Shown here: piece after piece, positions 35,863 to 43,942 of the stretch
Layout of the letters: the number at the start of each line of letters is the position of its first letter
Numbering within the stretch: the stretch's first letter is position 1
Assembly: GCA_017417055.1 (NCBI GenBank)
Contig: JAFPZX010000197.1
Location: forward strand, 1 to 64,000
From: Anaerolineaceae bacterium
Lineage (GTDB): Bacteria > Chloroflexota > Anaerolineae > Anaerolineales > Anaerolineaceae
DNA: 64,000 nt
Direction of reading: 5' to 3'
Position numbers and translations under genes: made by a program
Notes under the pieces: generated by a model
The model's input: the letters and a program-made list of their open reading frames with translations, nothing else
Told to the model about the DNA's origin: nothing
Database searches by the model: none

Positions 35863-36591
35863 ATGAACAAAAATAAACAGCTTTCGCCATTTCTGAAGGG
35901 ACTCCGGGATGGACTGCCGATCGGGGCAGGTTATTTCGCGGTCGCTTTCGGTTTGGGAATTGCCGCGCAGAAAACCGGGATGAGCCCGATCCAGGGTTTT
36001 GTCATGAGCTTTTTCAACCATGCCTCAGCCGGAGAATATGCCGGTGTTGCTGCCATCCGCAACGGCGCCGCTTATCTGGAAACTGCGCTGCTGATCCTGA
36101 TCGCTAACGCACGTTATCTGCTGATGAGCACGGCATTGAGCCAAAAGCTCTCACCGAAACTTTCTTTTCTTCACCGTGTGCTGATCGGGTTTTCTATAAC
36201 GGATGAGTTGTTTGGGCTCGGTATCGCTTATCCCGGGTTTCTGGATCCGTTTTATTTTTACGGCGCCTTTTTGTCAACAACGCCGCTGTGGGCAACAGGA
36301 ACGTTTGTTGGTATCACCGCGGGCAATATTCTCCCGGATATTGTGGTGAAATCGCTGAGCGCTGCTATCTATGGTATGTTTATGGCGGTGATCATCCCAC
36401 CCTGCCGGACCAACCGGAATATCATGATCGTTGTGCTGGTCAGCTTCGCGCTGAGCTGGCTGATGTCTGTCATCCCGGCTGCCGCCTCAATTTCGGAAGG
36501 TTTCCGCATCATCATCCTGACACTGGTGATTTCCTCTCTTGCGGCTGTTTTTATGCCGCTTTCGGATGAAAATGAGAAGGAGCTGTCATGA
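35863..36591 (+). CDS. azlC: Branched-chain amino acid exporter large subunit
   Basis: AzlC/YgaZ-type membrane protein, 242 residues, large subunit of an efflux system for branched-chain or related amino acids. The family N-terminus LPFLKGLRDGLPIGAGYFAVAFGLGIAAQKTG-like pattern is seen (SPFLKGLRDGLPIGAGYF), then ASAGEYAGVAA and ANARYLLMSTALSQ, with about seven membrane helices. It overlaps azlD by four bases (ATGA). In this genome corner it lies opposite an amino-acid permease-GGDEF gene, so uptake and export functions are neighbours. Confidence 0.92.
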   Translation: MNKNKQLSPFLKGLRDGLPIGAGYFAVAFGLGIAAQKTGMSPIQGFVMSFFNHASAGEYAGVAAIRNGAAYLETALLILIANARYLLMSTALSQKLSPKLSFLHRVLIGFSITDELFGLGIAYPGFLDPFYFYGAFLSTTPLWATGTFVGITAGNILPDIVVKSLSAAIYGMFMAVIIPPCRTNRNIMIVVLVSFALSWLMSVIPAAASISEGFRIIILTLVISSLAAVFMPLSDENEKELS

Positions 36592-36893
36592 ATAAATCGA
36601 TCTGGGGCTATCTGCTGGTGATGTCTGTGGTCAGTTTTATCATCCGTGTTCTGCCGGTGACGCTCATCAGACAGCAGATCAAAAACCGCTTTATCCGTTC
36701 CCTGCTGTTTTACCTGCCCTATGCCACGCTGGCAGTGATGACATTTCCCGCGATTCTTACCATCTCTGAAAATCCATTGTGCGGTGCGGCTGCCTTTGCG
36801 GCTTCCCTGCTTACCGCCTGGTTCACAAAAAATCTTTTTCTCTCTGCCCTGCTTGGCTGTGCCGCCGCGTTCCTGACTGCTGTTGTTTTATAG
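36588..36893 (+). CDS. azlD: Branched-chain amino acid exporter small subunit
   Basis: AzlD/YgaH-type partner of AzlC, 101 residues, four membrane helices, with the family stretch VSFIIRVLPVTLIRQQIKNR and LPYATLAVMTFPAIL. Start overlaps the azlC stop, consistent with equimolar synthesis of the two-subunit exporter. A family-B repeat begins at its stop codon. Confidence 0.92.
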   Translation: MNKSIWGYLLVMSVVSFIIRVLPVTLIRQQIKNRFIRSLLFYLPYATLAVMTFPAILTISENPLCGAAAFAASLLTAWFTKNLFLSALLGCAAAFLTAVVL

Positions 36894-36894
36894 C

Positions 36895-36985
36895 GAGAAA
36901 TGCTGATTAAGCCACGTGAAGGCGGGAGGACAGTTCTGCACTTCGCGCAAAACCGTCCCCGAACTCTAATTAATTAGTGCATCCC
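36895..36985. repeat. Palindromic element, family B
   Basis: GAGAAATGCTGATTAAGCC...GAAGGCGGGAGGACAGTTCTGCACTTCGCGCAAAACCGTCCCC...TAATTAATTAGTGCAT; the same arms and centre as the copy at 33181. It follows azlD directly and may serve as its terminator. Confidence 0.65.
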
Positions 36986-37020
36986 AATATTTTTTTAAAT
37001 AAATTCAGGCATTTTAAGAG

Positions 37021-37059
37021 ATAATTCAGCTTGAATTATGTCTGAATTTATAGTATAAT
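37021..37059 (+). promoter_or_regulatory. Promoter and operator of the Phd/ParE pair
   Basis: TTGAAT (37031-37036), 17-base spacer, TATAAT (37054-37059). A palindrome ATAATTCA-GCT-TGAATTAT (37021-37039) covers the -35, with a further TCTGAATT copy at 37041, as expected for autorepression by an antitoxin. Confidence 0.7.
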
Positions 37060-37084
37060 TCTGCCACAAAGAAAGAGGTGTACT

Positions 37085-37342
37085 ATGCAGATCATTCCTA
37101 TGCGCGATTTGAAAAATACAGTGGAAATCGAACGCCGCTGTAAGGAATCTCACGAACCGGTTTTTGTGACGAAAAATGGTTATGGGAGCCTGGTTGTGAT
37201 GGATATTGACTATTATGATGAAACATTCCGGAAAATAGAAGAAGCACGGATGTTGAATGCCGCATATAAGGACTATGAAGAAGGCAAAGTTCGTGATGGA
37301 AAAACTGTAATGAAGGAAATCAGGGAAAAATATGGGCTCTGA
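37085..37342 (+). CDS. Phd/YefM-family antitoxin
   Basis: An 85-residue antitoxin with the Phd N-terminal DNA-binding fold (IIPMRDLKNTVEIERRCKESHEPVFVTKNGYGSLVVMDIDYYDE) and an acidic C-terminal toxin-binding tail (EEGKVRDGKTVMKEIREKYGL). GAAAGAGG precedes the start. It overlaps the toxin gene by 11 bases and is expected to repress its own promoter at the palindrome 37021-37039. Confidence 0.88.
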   Translation: MQIIPMRDLKNTVEIERRCKESHEPVFVTKNGYGSLVVMDIDYYDETFRKIEEARMLNAAYKDYEEGKVRDGKTVMKEIREKYGL

Positions 37343-37667
37343 GATTTATACCTATCAAATCATTGCGGATGCAGAAAATGATATAGACGAAATTGTCAAA
37401 CATATTTCTGTTGTTTTGTCTAATCCTGAAGCAGCTGAAAAATTTCTTGCTGATTTGGAGCAAAAGTTAGAACAGCTCTGTGAAATGCCGAAAATGGGTA
37501 AAATTGTTGAGAATGAGTTTAATAAACGAAAAGATTTCCGGCGTGTTATCATCAACAATTATGATCTGTATTATTTTATCAATGATGAAGACAGGATTAT
37601 AAATGTGTTGCGAGTTGTTTCAGCCCGGCGGGATCAACACCTGATCCTCAGTTCAATAATCAAATGA
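37332..37667 (+). CDS. RelE/ParE-family toxin
   Basis: A 111-residue toxin of the RelE/ParE superfamily: helical N-terminus (AENDIDEIVKHISVVLSNPEAAEKFLADLEQKLEQL), PKMGKIV, then the beta-sheet FRRVIINNYDLYYFINDEDRIINVLRVVSARRD ending with the Arg-rich catalytic-type segment. Unlike the pair at 24 kb, the frame is complete. Whether it cleaves mRNA or poisons gyrase cannot be told from sequence. Confidence 0.85.
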   Translation: MGSEIYTYQIIADAENDIDEIVKHISVVLSNPEAAEKFLADLEQKLEQLCEMPKMGKIVENEFNKRKDFRRVIINNYDLYYFINDEDRIINVLRVVSARRDQHLILSSIIK

Positions 37668-38029
37668 GCGTATCAATCAGCAGTCTCTTAAGAGCAGATA
37701 TTGCCATTCAAGGAGCTTCCGGAAACTGAACCGTTCATGTGCCTGTACCTGTCTCACGAAAACAGTGGATGGTATGATTCAGGACGGAGCAGGTGGGAAT
37801 CGTCCCCATGTGCGGTGGTTCGGGTTTTGAACGGTTACAAATGTCATTGATTTATATGATTAACGACATGAATATTTATTACTCCTCGTAAATACAGTGA
37901 TATTTCTCCAAAAAGTTTTATTGAAAAATAGACGTATTTAAGGCCTGATTTTGGAAATACAGGTAAAATAATGTCGTATAAAATCCCTTCAAAGCCTTGA
38001 AGGGCAAAGAAATTTTTCAGGAGTTAAAT
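37668..38029. other. Intergenic region before mglB with a family-D repeat
   Basis: No gene. A family-D-like palindrome at 37736-37835 has outer arms GAACCGTTC / GAACGGTT, then ATGTGCCTGTACC / CCCCATGTGCGG. Nearer mglB, GTATTT (37934) and AAATAC (37955) form a spaced inverted repeat that could be an operator, TAAAAT (37964-37969) a -10, and CCCTTCAA (37985) / TTGAAGGG (37997-38004) a leader hairpin. None of these is certain. Confidence 0.4.
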
Positions 38030-39010
38030 ATGAAAAAATCAATGCTGTTAGTTTTGGCTATGGTCTTCGTTCTGGCCTGCGCACTGCCGGCCGCCGCGAA
38101 AGACTATAAAGTCGGTGTCGCAATTTATCAGTTCGATGATAACTTCATGACCCTCTACCGCAATGAGCTGAAGTCCTATTTCGATGAACTCAGCGCTGCC
38201 GGTGAAGACAAATACGATGTCACCATCGTCGATGGCAAAAACGATATGGCTGAACAGTCCAACCAGATCGACAACTTCATCACCCAGGGTGTTGATGTCA
38301 TCATTCTGAACCTGGTCCAGACCTCCTCTGCCGATGCCATCATCGACAAGATCGTTGCTGCTGAAATCCCCTGCATTCTCATCAACCGCGAACCTCTGGG
38401 CGACAACGGCGATGAATCCTATGCCGGTATTCTCGACAACGCTGGTGTCTGCTACGTTGGTGCCGATGCCCGCCAGTCCGGTACTTTCCAGGGTGAAATC
38501 GTTGCTGAACTCGAAAACCATGGCGACATCAACGGCGATGGCAAGATCAGCTACATCATGATTGAAGGCGATCCGGAAAACATCGATGCTCAGTACCGCA
38601 CTGAATTCTCCGTCAAAGCTCTGACCGATGCCGGTTACGAAGTTGAATGCCTGGACGACCAGGTTGGTAACTGGGCACAGGCAAAGGGTCAGGAACTCTG
38701 CGCAAATGCTCTGTCCAAGTACGGCGATGCAGTTGAAGTTGTCTTCTGCAACAACGACGCTATGGCCCTCGGCGCTGCCGCTGCCATCCAGGCTGCCGGC
38801 CGCAAAGTCGGTGAAGACATCTACCTGCTTGGTGTCGACGCCCTTGCCGAATGTGTTGAAATGGTCAACAACGGCGAAATGACCGGTACCGTCCTGAACG
38901 ATCATGTCGGTCAGTCCCACGCTGCTGTCGACGCTGCAGTCGCAGCCCTGAACGGCGAAGAACTCCAGAACTACTACTGGGTTGACTATGTAAAGGTCAC
39001 CGCCAAATAA
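38030..39010 (+). CDS. mglB: Galactose/glucose-type ABC transporter binding protein
   Basis: Extracytoplasmic sugar-binding protein of the MglB type, 326 residues. Signal peptide MKKSMLLVLAMVFVLACALPAAA; family residues KVGVAIYQFDDNFM, DNFITQGVDVIILNLVQ, INREPL, the Ca2+-binding loop DINGDGKISY, and CNNDAMALGAAAAIQAAG, GVDALAE, GTVLNDHVGQ. The start at 38030 has CAGGAG eight bases upstream. No lipobox is evident. Codon use is strongly biased to C-ending codons, as expected for an abundant protein. A terminator-like hairpin separates it from mglA. Confidence 0.93.
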   Translation: MKKSMLLVLAMVFVLACALPAAAKDYKVGVAIYQFDDNFMTLYRNELKSYFDELSAAGEDKYDVTIVDGKNDMAEQSNQIDNFITQGVDVIILNLVQTSSADAIIDKIVAAEIPCILINREPLGDNGDESYAGILDNAGVCYVGADARQSGTFQGEIVAELENHGDINGDGKISYIMIEGDPENIDAQYRTEFSVKALTDAGYEVECLDDQVGNWAQAKGQELCANALSKYGDAVEVVFCNNDAMALGAAAAIQAAGRKVGEDIYLLGVDALAECVEMVNNGEMTGTVLNDHVGQSHAAVDAAVAALNGEELQNYYWVDYVKVTAK

Positions 39011-39027
39011 TCTTGTTTTGGTGAATC

Positions 39028-39060
39028 AAAGCGGGCGGGTCTCCGGACCTGCCCGCTTTT
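39028..39060 (+). terminator. Hairpin between mglB and mglA
   Basis: AAAGCGGGC-GGTC, loop TCCG, GACC-GCCCGCTTTT with one-base bulges. It would stop most transcripts after mglB and let a part continue to mglAC, giving binding protein in excess. Confidence 0.8.
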
Positions 39061-39230
39061 GAAAAAATCAGGGGATTTCGAATCAAGGAGATTTGTTATA
39101 AAAGATTTATGCCTGTCCCCCAGCAACCAATCCCCAGTTCCTGAAATTCAATATTTTTTGGCATGATTCATGTTCCCATGAAGTATGACACAAGATATTG
39201 AAATTGTTTTTACAGAAAGGAGACAAAGAT

Positions 39231-40742
39231 ATGTCTGAATATCTCCTTGAGATGCGTGATGTATCCAAGTCTTTTCCAGGTGTGAAAGCGCTGGATCATG
39301 TTCAGCTCAAGCTGCGTCCCGGAAAAGTTCACGCGCTTATGGGCGAAAACGGTGCAGGAAAGTCCACGCTGATGAAATGTATGTTCGGCATTTATAAGAT
39401 GGATGAAGGACAGATCTACATCAACGGGCAGCCGACAACGATCAAAGATCCGATGGACGCACTGAAACAGGGAATTGCAATGGTTCACCAGGAACTCCAG
39501 CCAATCCCGGCACGAACCATCGGTGAAAACATTTTCCTCGGACGCTACCCGATGAAGAAGTATCTGGGATTTATCCCGGCAGTGGATCACAAGAAAATGT
39601 ATGAGGACACGGAAGCCCTTCTGAAAAAGGTTCGGATGAACTTTGATCCGAAGGAAAAGGTCGGGAACCTGAGCGTTTCTCAGATGCAGTCCGTTGAAAT
39701 CGCTAAAGCGGTTTCCGCGAACTGCCGTGTGCTGATTCTTGACGAACCGACGTCATCTCTGACAGATAATGAAGTGGAAGCCCTATTCCGGATCGTGGCT
39801 GACCTGACCGCGGAAGGTGTTGCAGTCGTTTACATTTCTCACAAGATGGATGAAATTCTGCGCATTGCTGATGACGTCACCATCATGCGCGATGGTCAGT
39901 ATATCGGAACCTGGCCGGCGAATGAACTGACGACCGACTCCATCATCACGAAGATGGTAGGCCGCGAACTGACCAACCTCTATCCGGAAAAGCATAACGT
40001 TCCGGGCGAAGTGGTCTTCAAGGTGGAAGATTTTACCTCGATCAACCCGCGCAGCTTCCGGCATGTTTCCTTTGAACTTCGCAAGGGCGAAATTCTGGGC
40101 GTCGGCGGCCTGGTCGGTGCCCAGCGTACGGAACTGATGGAAGGTCTGTTTGGTACCCGCTCCCACACCTCCGGTAAGATCACTTATAAAAGCAAAGAAC
40201 TGAAAATCGACCGTCCGAAAGACGCCATTGATCAGGGCGTTGCCATGCTGACGGAAGACCGCCGCGGTTCCGGGATCATGGGTGTGCTGAGCGTTGCAGA
40301 TAACGTCGCTATCGCTTCCCTGAGTCATTACCTTTCCTTTGGTGATGCCATTGACGGGAAAAAGGTTCAGGCAATTGTGAATGAAATGATCCAGAAGATG
40401 GAGATCAAAACCCCGAGCCAGAAAACCCAGATCCAGTCGCTTTCCGGCGGTAACCAGCAAAAAGTGCTGGTCGGACGCTGGCTTGCCAACAACCCGGATG
40501 TTTTGATCCTGGATGAACCAACCCGCGGTATTGACGTTGGTGCGAAATACGAAATTTATTGTATTATTGAAGAACTTGCCCGTGAAGGGAAGAGCATCAT
40601 CATGATTTCTTCCGAAATGGGTGAACTGATCGGTATGTCTGACCGGATCATGGTCATGTGCGATGGGCGTGTGACCGGATTCGTCGAAGGCAAAGATGCT
40701 ACACAGGAAAATATTATGGCACTTGCCACGCAGTTTGAATAG
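39231..40742 (+). CDS. mglA: Galactose/methyl galactoside ABC transporter ATPase
   Basis: Double ABC ATPase energising sugar import, 503 residues. First cassette: Walker A GENGAGKST, signature LSVSQMQSVEIAKA, Walker B VLILDEPTSSL. Second cassette: degenerate Walker A region LVGAQRTELMEG, intact signature LSGGNQQKVLVGRW and Walker B LILDEPTRGIDVG. The start at 39231 follows AAAGGAGACAAAG. Fifteen bases separate it from mglC. Ribose or xylose as substrate cannot be excluded from the ATPase alone; the binding protein points to galactose/glucose. Confidence 0.95.
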   Translation: MSEYLLEMRDVSKSFPGVKALDHVQLKLRPGKVHALMGENGAGKSTLMKCMFGIYKMDEGQIYINGQPTTIKDPMDALKQGIAMVHQELQPIPARTIGENIFLGRYPMKKYLGFIPAVDHKKMYEDTEALLKKVRMNFDPKEKVGNLSVSQMQSVEIAKAVSANCRVLILDEPTSSLTDNEVEALFRIVADLTAEGVAVVYISHKMDEILRIADDVTIMRDGQYIGTWPANELTTDSIITKMVGRELTNLYPEKHNVPGEVVFKVEDFTSINPRSFRHVSFELRKGEILGVGGLVGAQRTELMEGLFGTRSHTSGKITYKSKELKIDRPKDAIDQGVAMLTEDRRGSGIMGVLSVADNVAIASLSHYLSFGDAIDGKKVQAIVNEMIQKMEIKTPSQKTQIQSLSGGNQQKVLVGRWLANNPDVLILDEPTRGIDVGAKYEIYCIIEELAREGKSIIMISSEMGELIGMSDRIMVMCDGRVTGFVEGKDATQENIMALATQFE

Positions 40743-40757
40743 GAAGGTCCGAGAAAA

Positions 40758-41771
40758 ATGGAAAAGAAAAATACAAATCCGTTATCAAAATTTGTTGGAT
40801 ATCTCACGTCCAACCCGATCGTTTTGCTCCTTTTGGTTGCGACGGTCATCATGTGTTTTACTGTCAATAACTTTTTCTCATGGGGGAACTTTTCCAACCT
40901 GGCCTCCAATACCGCGGTTCGTTTCCTGATCGCGCTGGGCGTTTCCGGCTGTCTGATCACCAAAGGTACTGACCTTTCTGCCGGACGTCAGGTGGGGTTT
41001 GCCGCCTGTCTTGCCGGTATCCTCTGCCAGCGCGGTGACTATGCCAACCGTGTGTTCAGCTTCATCCCGGAAATGAACATCGGTCTGGTGCTGGTCATCG
41101 TCGTTGTTGCCGGTGCGCTTTGGGGCATCATCAATGGGATGATCATCACCCGTCTGCATGTTCCTCCGTTCATCGCGACGCTGGGTACTCAGACCATCAT
41201 TTACGGTCTCTGCCTGGTGCTGACCGATGCCCAGCCGATTGGTGGTTTTCAGAAGATTTATACCAGCCTCATCACCGGCCGTATCGGTTCAGTACGCGGG
41301 TTCAACATCCCTTACCTGCTGATCGTTGCTGTGATCTTCGGTCTCCTGTTCTGGTTCATGTACAACCATACCACCCACGGCAAATACATGTACGCCATCG
41401 GCGGTAATGAAGTCGCTGCGGAAGTTTCCGGTGTCAACACCACTCGCTCCCTGACTTCCATCTACACCATCGCCGGTATCATGTATGCCATTGCCGGTTA
41501 CCTGCTGGCCGCGAAGTCCGGCGGTTCATCCGCTTCCATGGGTATGGGGTATGAACTGGAAGCCATCGCCGGCTGTACCATCGGCGGCGTCTCCACCACC
41601 GGTGGTATCGGTACCGTCTCCGGCATTTTGGTTGGTGTTCTGGTGTTCGAACTGCTGAAGATCATCCTTCAGTTCCTGGGTGTCAACCCCTACTACAACT
41701 ACGTTGTCCAGGGTGTCGTCATCGTCGTCGCCGTTGCCCTCGACATCCGCAAGTACATCAAGAAGAAGTAA
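40758..41771 (+). CDS. mglC: Galactose/methyl galactoside ABC transporter permease
   Basis: Membrane subunit of the importer, 337 residues with about ten helices. Family stretches: FLIALGVSGCLITKGTDLSAGRQVGFAA, GIINGMIITRLHVPPFIATLGTQTIIYG, TTHGKYMYAIGGNEVAAEVSGVNT and GCTIGGVSTTGGIGTVSG. It completes mglBAC and is closed by a clear terminator at 41831. Confidence 0.95.
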   Translation: MEKKNTNPLSKFVGYLTSNPIVLLLLVATVIMCFTVNNFFSWGNFSNLASNTAVRFLIALGVSGCLITKGTDLSAGRQVGFAACLAGILCQRGDYANRVFSFIPEMNIGLVLVIVVVAGALWGIINGMIITRLHVPPFIATLGTQTIIYGLCLVLTDAQPIGGFQKIYTSLITGRIGSVRGFNIPYLLIVAVIFGLLFWFMYNHTTHGKYMYAIGGNEVAAEVSGVNTTRSLTSIYTIAGIMYAIAGYLLAAKSGGSSASMGMGYELEAIAGCTIGGVSTTGGIGTVSGILVGVLVFELLKIILQFLGVNPYYNYVVQGVVIVVAVALDIRKYIKKK

Positions 41772-41830
41772 TTCTCAGGTATCAGGTGCCGGGGATCAAA
41801 AAATCATTCCCGGTATTAGCATTGATAATC

Positions 41831-41864
41831 AAAAACCGGCAGCGATATGATCTGCCGGTTTTTT
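41831..41864 (+). terminator. Intrinsic terminator of mglBAC
   Basis: AAAAACCGGCAG (41831-41842), nine-base loop, CTGCCGGTTTTTT (41852-41864). Confidence 0.9.
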
Positions 41865-42134
41865 ATATGTAGTTTTCTTATTTTTCAATAGATATTTTAC
41901 AATCTTGCAGCCGTTCAGTTCTGTGTCAAAGTGACATGTTTTCGTTTTCTCTGATTTGCGTCAACAGAACAAGGCTGCTTTGATTATTTTTTTGATGTTT
42001 ACGTTATAATGTATCTATTCACTATCAGGTCAATTACCGCCGTTCCGGTATCGAATCAGAGTGAACTGCTCGGAGCCTAAAAAAGCATGCTCTGAACAGT
42101 TAAATCAAATTAATAAACACAATGAGGTACATAA
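41865..42134. other. Intergenic region with family-C repeat and leader hairpin
   Basis: No gene. A family-C palindrome lies at 41911-41987 (GTTCAGTTCTGTGTCAAAGTGACATGTTTTCG... and CGTCAACAGAACAAGGCTGCTTTGA). TATAAT at 42005-42010 with a distant TTGATT (41980) may be the promoter of the next gene; its leader can fold as AACTGCTCGGAGC / GCTCTGAACAGTT (about 42063-42103). Confidence 0.45.
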
Positions 42135-43139
42135 ATGAATACCGCAAAACGTATGATATTATTTTTATTTCTTGCCGTGCTTTTTTGCGGATTTCCCTTG
42201 AAAAATGCGCAATCGGACTCGGACATCGAGGATTCACCGCTTGACTATTCGTCAGCAAACAGCTGGATCGTTTTCGGCGAGGGTGAGGAAACCGATGCCG
42301 ATTTCTTTTTTATCGCTCCGACTATTTCCACCGCAGATGAATATAATATGCCGTTGGATGAAACAATACCGCTCACCTCGTTCCTGGTTCAAACAAATCT
42401 TTTCCGGGAAATCTTCGGTCCGACATCCCGGACTTTTGCGCCGATTTACCGGCAGGTAACGACAAAGACACTCAATCTCCCGCGGGAAGAGTGGGATGCC
42501 TACGTAGATATTGCCTACCGGGATATTTCCGCTGCTTTTGAATATTATCTGGAGAACGATAATATCGGCCGTCCGATCATTCTCATGGGTTTTTCCCAGG
42601 GGGCTCAGATAGGTGCTCGGTTGATTGAGGATTATTTCGATGATGAAGAGCTTGCGTCCCGGCTGGTAGCGGCTTATCTCATCGGCTGGCCGATTACACC
42701 GGAAATGGTTGAGGAATATCCACAGCTTAAAATGGCTCAGGAAGAAGGTGATACCGGTGTGATCATCTCGTTTGACTGCGAGACACCGGAAGTCAAGGAA
42801 TCTATTTTGAACCCTGCCGGTCAAAAAGCCCTTTCCATCAATCCGCTGAACTGGAAAACCGATTCCACTCCTGCCGACAAATCGTTGAACAAAGGTTCAC
42901 GTCTGGTGAATGGCCGCGGAGAGATCAAACGGGAAGCGACCGAGCTGTGCGGAGCGTATATCGATCCGGACCGAGGCGTGTTAAAAGTCACCGATATTGA
43001 TGCCGCTGACTATAAACCGGTACTCTCAATCCTCGCCCCCGGTGTGCTGCATGTTTACGATTACCAGCTCTTCTATCAGAACCTTAAGGATAATGCCGCC
43101 CTTCGTCTTCAGAATTATCTGAATGAGCATGATGATTAA
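42135..43139 (+). CDS. Exported DUF3089 alpha/beta-hydrolase
   Basis: A 334-residue protein with a signal peptide (MILFLFLAVLFCGFPLKNAQS) and the DUF3089 fold: DADFFFIAPTIS, a Tyr/Arg-rich FAPIYRQVTTKTL, then GRPIILMGFSQGAQIG containing the nucleophile Ser, and YLIGWPITPEM. A C-terminal His in GVLHVYDYQLFYQNL completes the likely triad. An esterase or lipase outside the cell is probable; the substrate is unknown. Monocistronic by context. Confidence 0.85.
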   Translation: MNTAKRMILFLFLAVLFCGFPLKNAQSDSDIEDSPLDYSSANSWIVFGEGEETDADFFFIAPTISTADEYNMPLDETIPLTSFLVQTNLFREIFGPTSRTFAPIYRQVTTKTLNLPREEWDAYVDIAYRDISAAFEYYLENDNIGRPIILMGFSQGAQIGARLIEDYFDDEELASRLVAAYLIGWPITPEMVEEYPQLKMAQEEGDTGVIISFDCETPEVKESILNPAGQKALSINPLNWKTDSTPADKSLNKGSRLVNGRGEIKREATELCGAYIDPDRGVLKVTDIDAADYKPVLSILAPGVLHVYDYQLFYQNLKDNAALRLQNYLNEHDD

Positions 43140-43227
43140 ACATTCGTAACTGTTCAGAACAGGAACTGTCACCGTAGACTCAGTATTGAGTCGGAGTTGA
43201 CTACATGGAAAGGCAGACACTGAACAG

Positions 43228-43632
43228 TTACAAATATTCATAATAATTGTTCAGACCGAAGCACTTTGAGTCTGGTATTTTGTGTCGTGAGCCGGCAAAA
43301 ACGTGCCTGTCCCTATGTGTTTCACTTTTGGTTCTGAACAGATATAAAGTAAAAGAGACCTGTTCTGTCGGCTTAAACTTGAGATTATTTGTTGCTTTGC
43401 ATTCCACGATGGTCGGTTGCTCATCTATGGAAATGATAAAATCAAGCTCAGGTGATCCACTGCTCCCTCTAAAATAATAGAGCTCTTTCCCAACCGAATG
43501 AAATCCAATCGCACACATATTTTCCGCAATTGCGCCTTTATAAGCGCCAAGCTCTCCGTTCAGAATTTTCAGGGCTGCGTCACTGCCCAACTGAGATACC
43601 AGAAGGCTGATATCCGATTCCTTTTTTTTCAA
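43228..43632 (-). pseudogene. Remnant of a DUF4143 AAA-type ATPase
   Basis: 134 codons are open, but only the first 85 or so look like a protein: GELGAYKGAIAENMCAIGFHSVGKELYYFRGSSGSPELDFIIS...PTIVECKATNNLKFK is the C-terminal nuclease-like half of DUF4143 ATPases (about 400 residues when complete). The AAA domain is missing upstream, and after NNLKFK the frame enters a family-D palindromic repeat (43248-43340) instead of the usual C-terminus. Both ends are therefore broken; the gene is a decaying fragment. Confidence 0.75.
43248..43340. repeat. Palindromic element, family D, inside the ATPase remnant
   Basis: Outer ends TTGTTCAGACC / GGTTCTGAACA, then GCACTTTGAGTCTGGTATTTTGTGTCGTGAGCC and GGCAAAAACGTGCCTGTCCCTATGTGT. 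Close to the copy at 59589. Confidence 0.65.
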
Positions 43633-43942
43633 TGGAATTCACGCTGTGTTTTTCTGAATTTTCAAAGGATAACGTTACTATTCACCGGTTAGCCAGCGGG
43701 GACTGTAATACTCATCAAAAGATAACTTCTGAATTGATATAAAGAATTATTGAAGAATTAAAAAAAGCAGATATAATAAAATATGTTGATTTCGTGTTAA
43801 AAATAATTCGGAGAAATTGGGCCATGTGGTGGGGCTCATGCTTTGGATTGTGGTAATGGTTTTCAAGACAATACGTGGTCTGAAACAGGAAATTTTTCCC
43901 GGAGAGCGGTAAGTTTTTGTTTCCGGGAAATCAGGCGGTTAT
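43633..43942 (+). promoter_or_regulatory. Promoter and long leader of the 874-residue protein gene
   Basis: No gene. TTGAAG (43750-43755), 16-base spacer, TATAAT (43772-43777) is a plausible promoter, giving a leader of about 160 bases. Just before the ribosome-binding site AGGCGG (43933) a 9-bp stem TTTCCCGGA (43895-43903) / TCCGGGAAA (43922-43930) can form. Confidence 0.5.
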
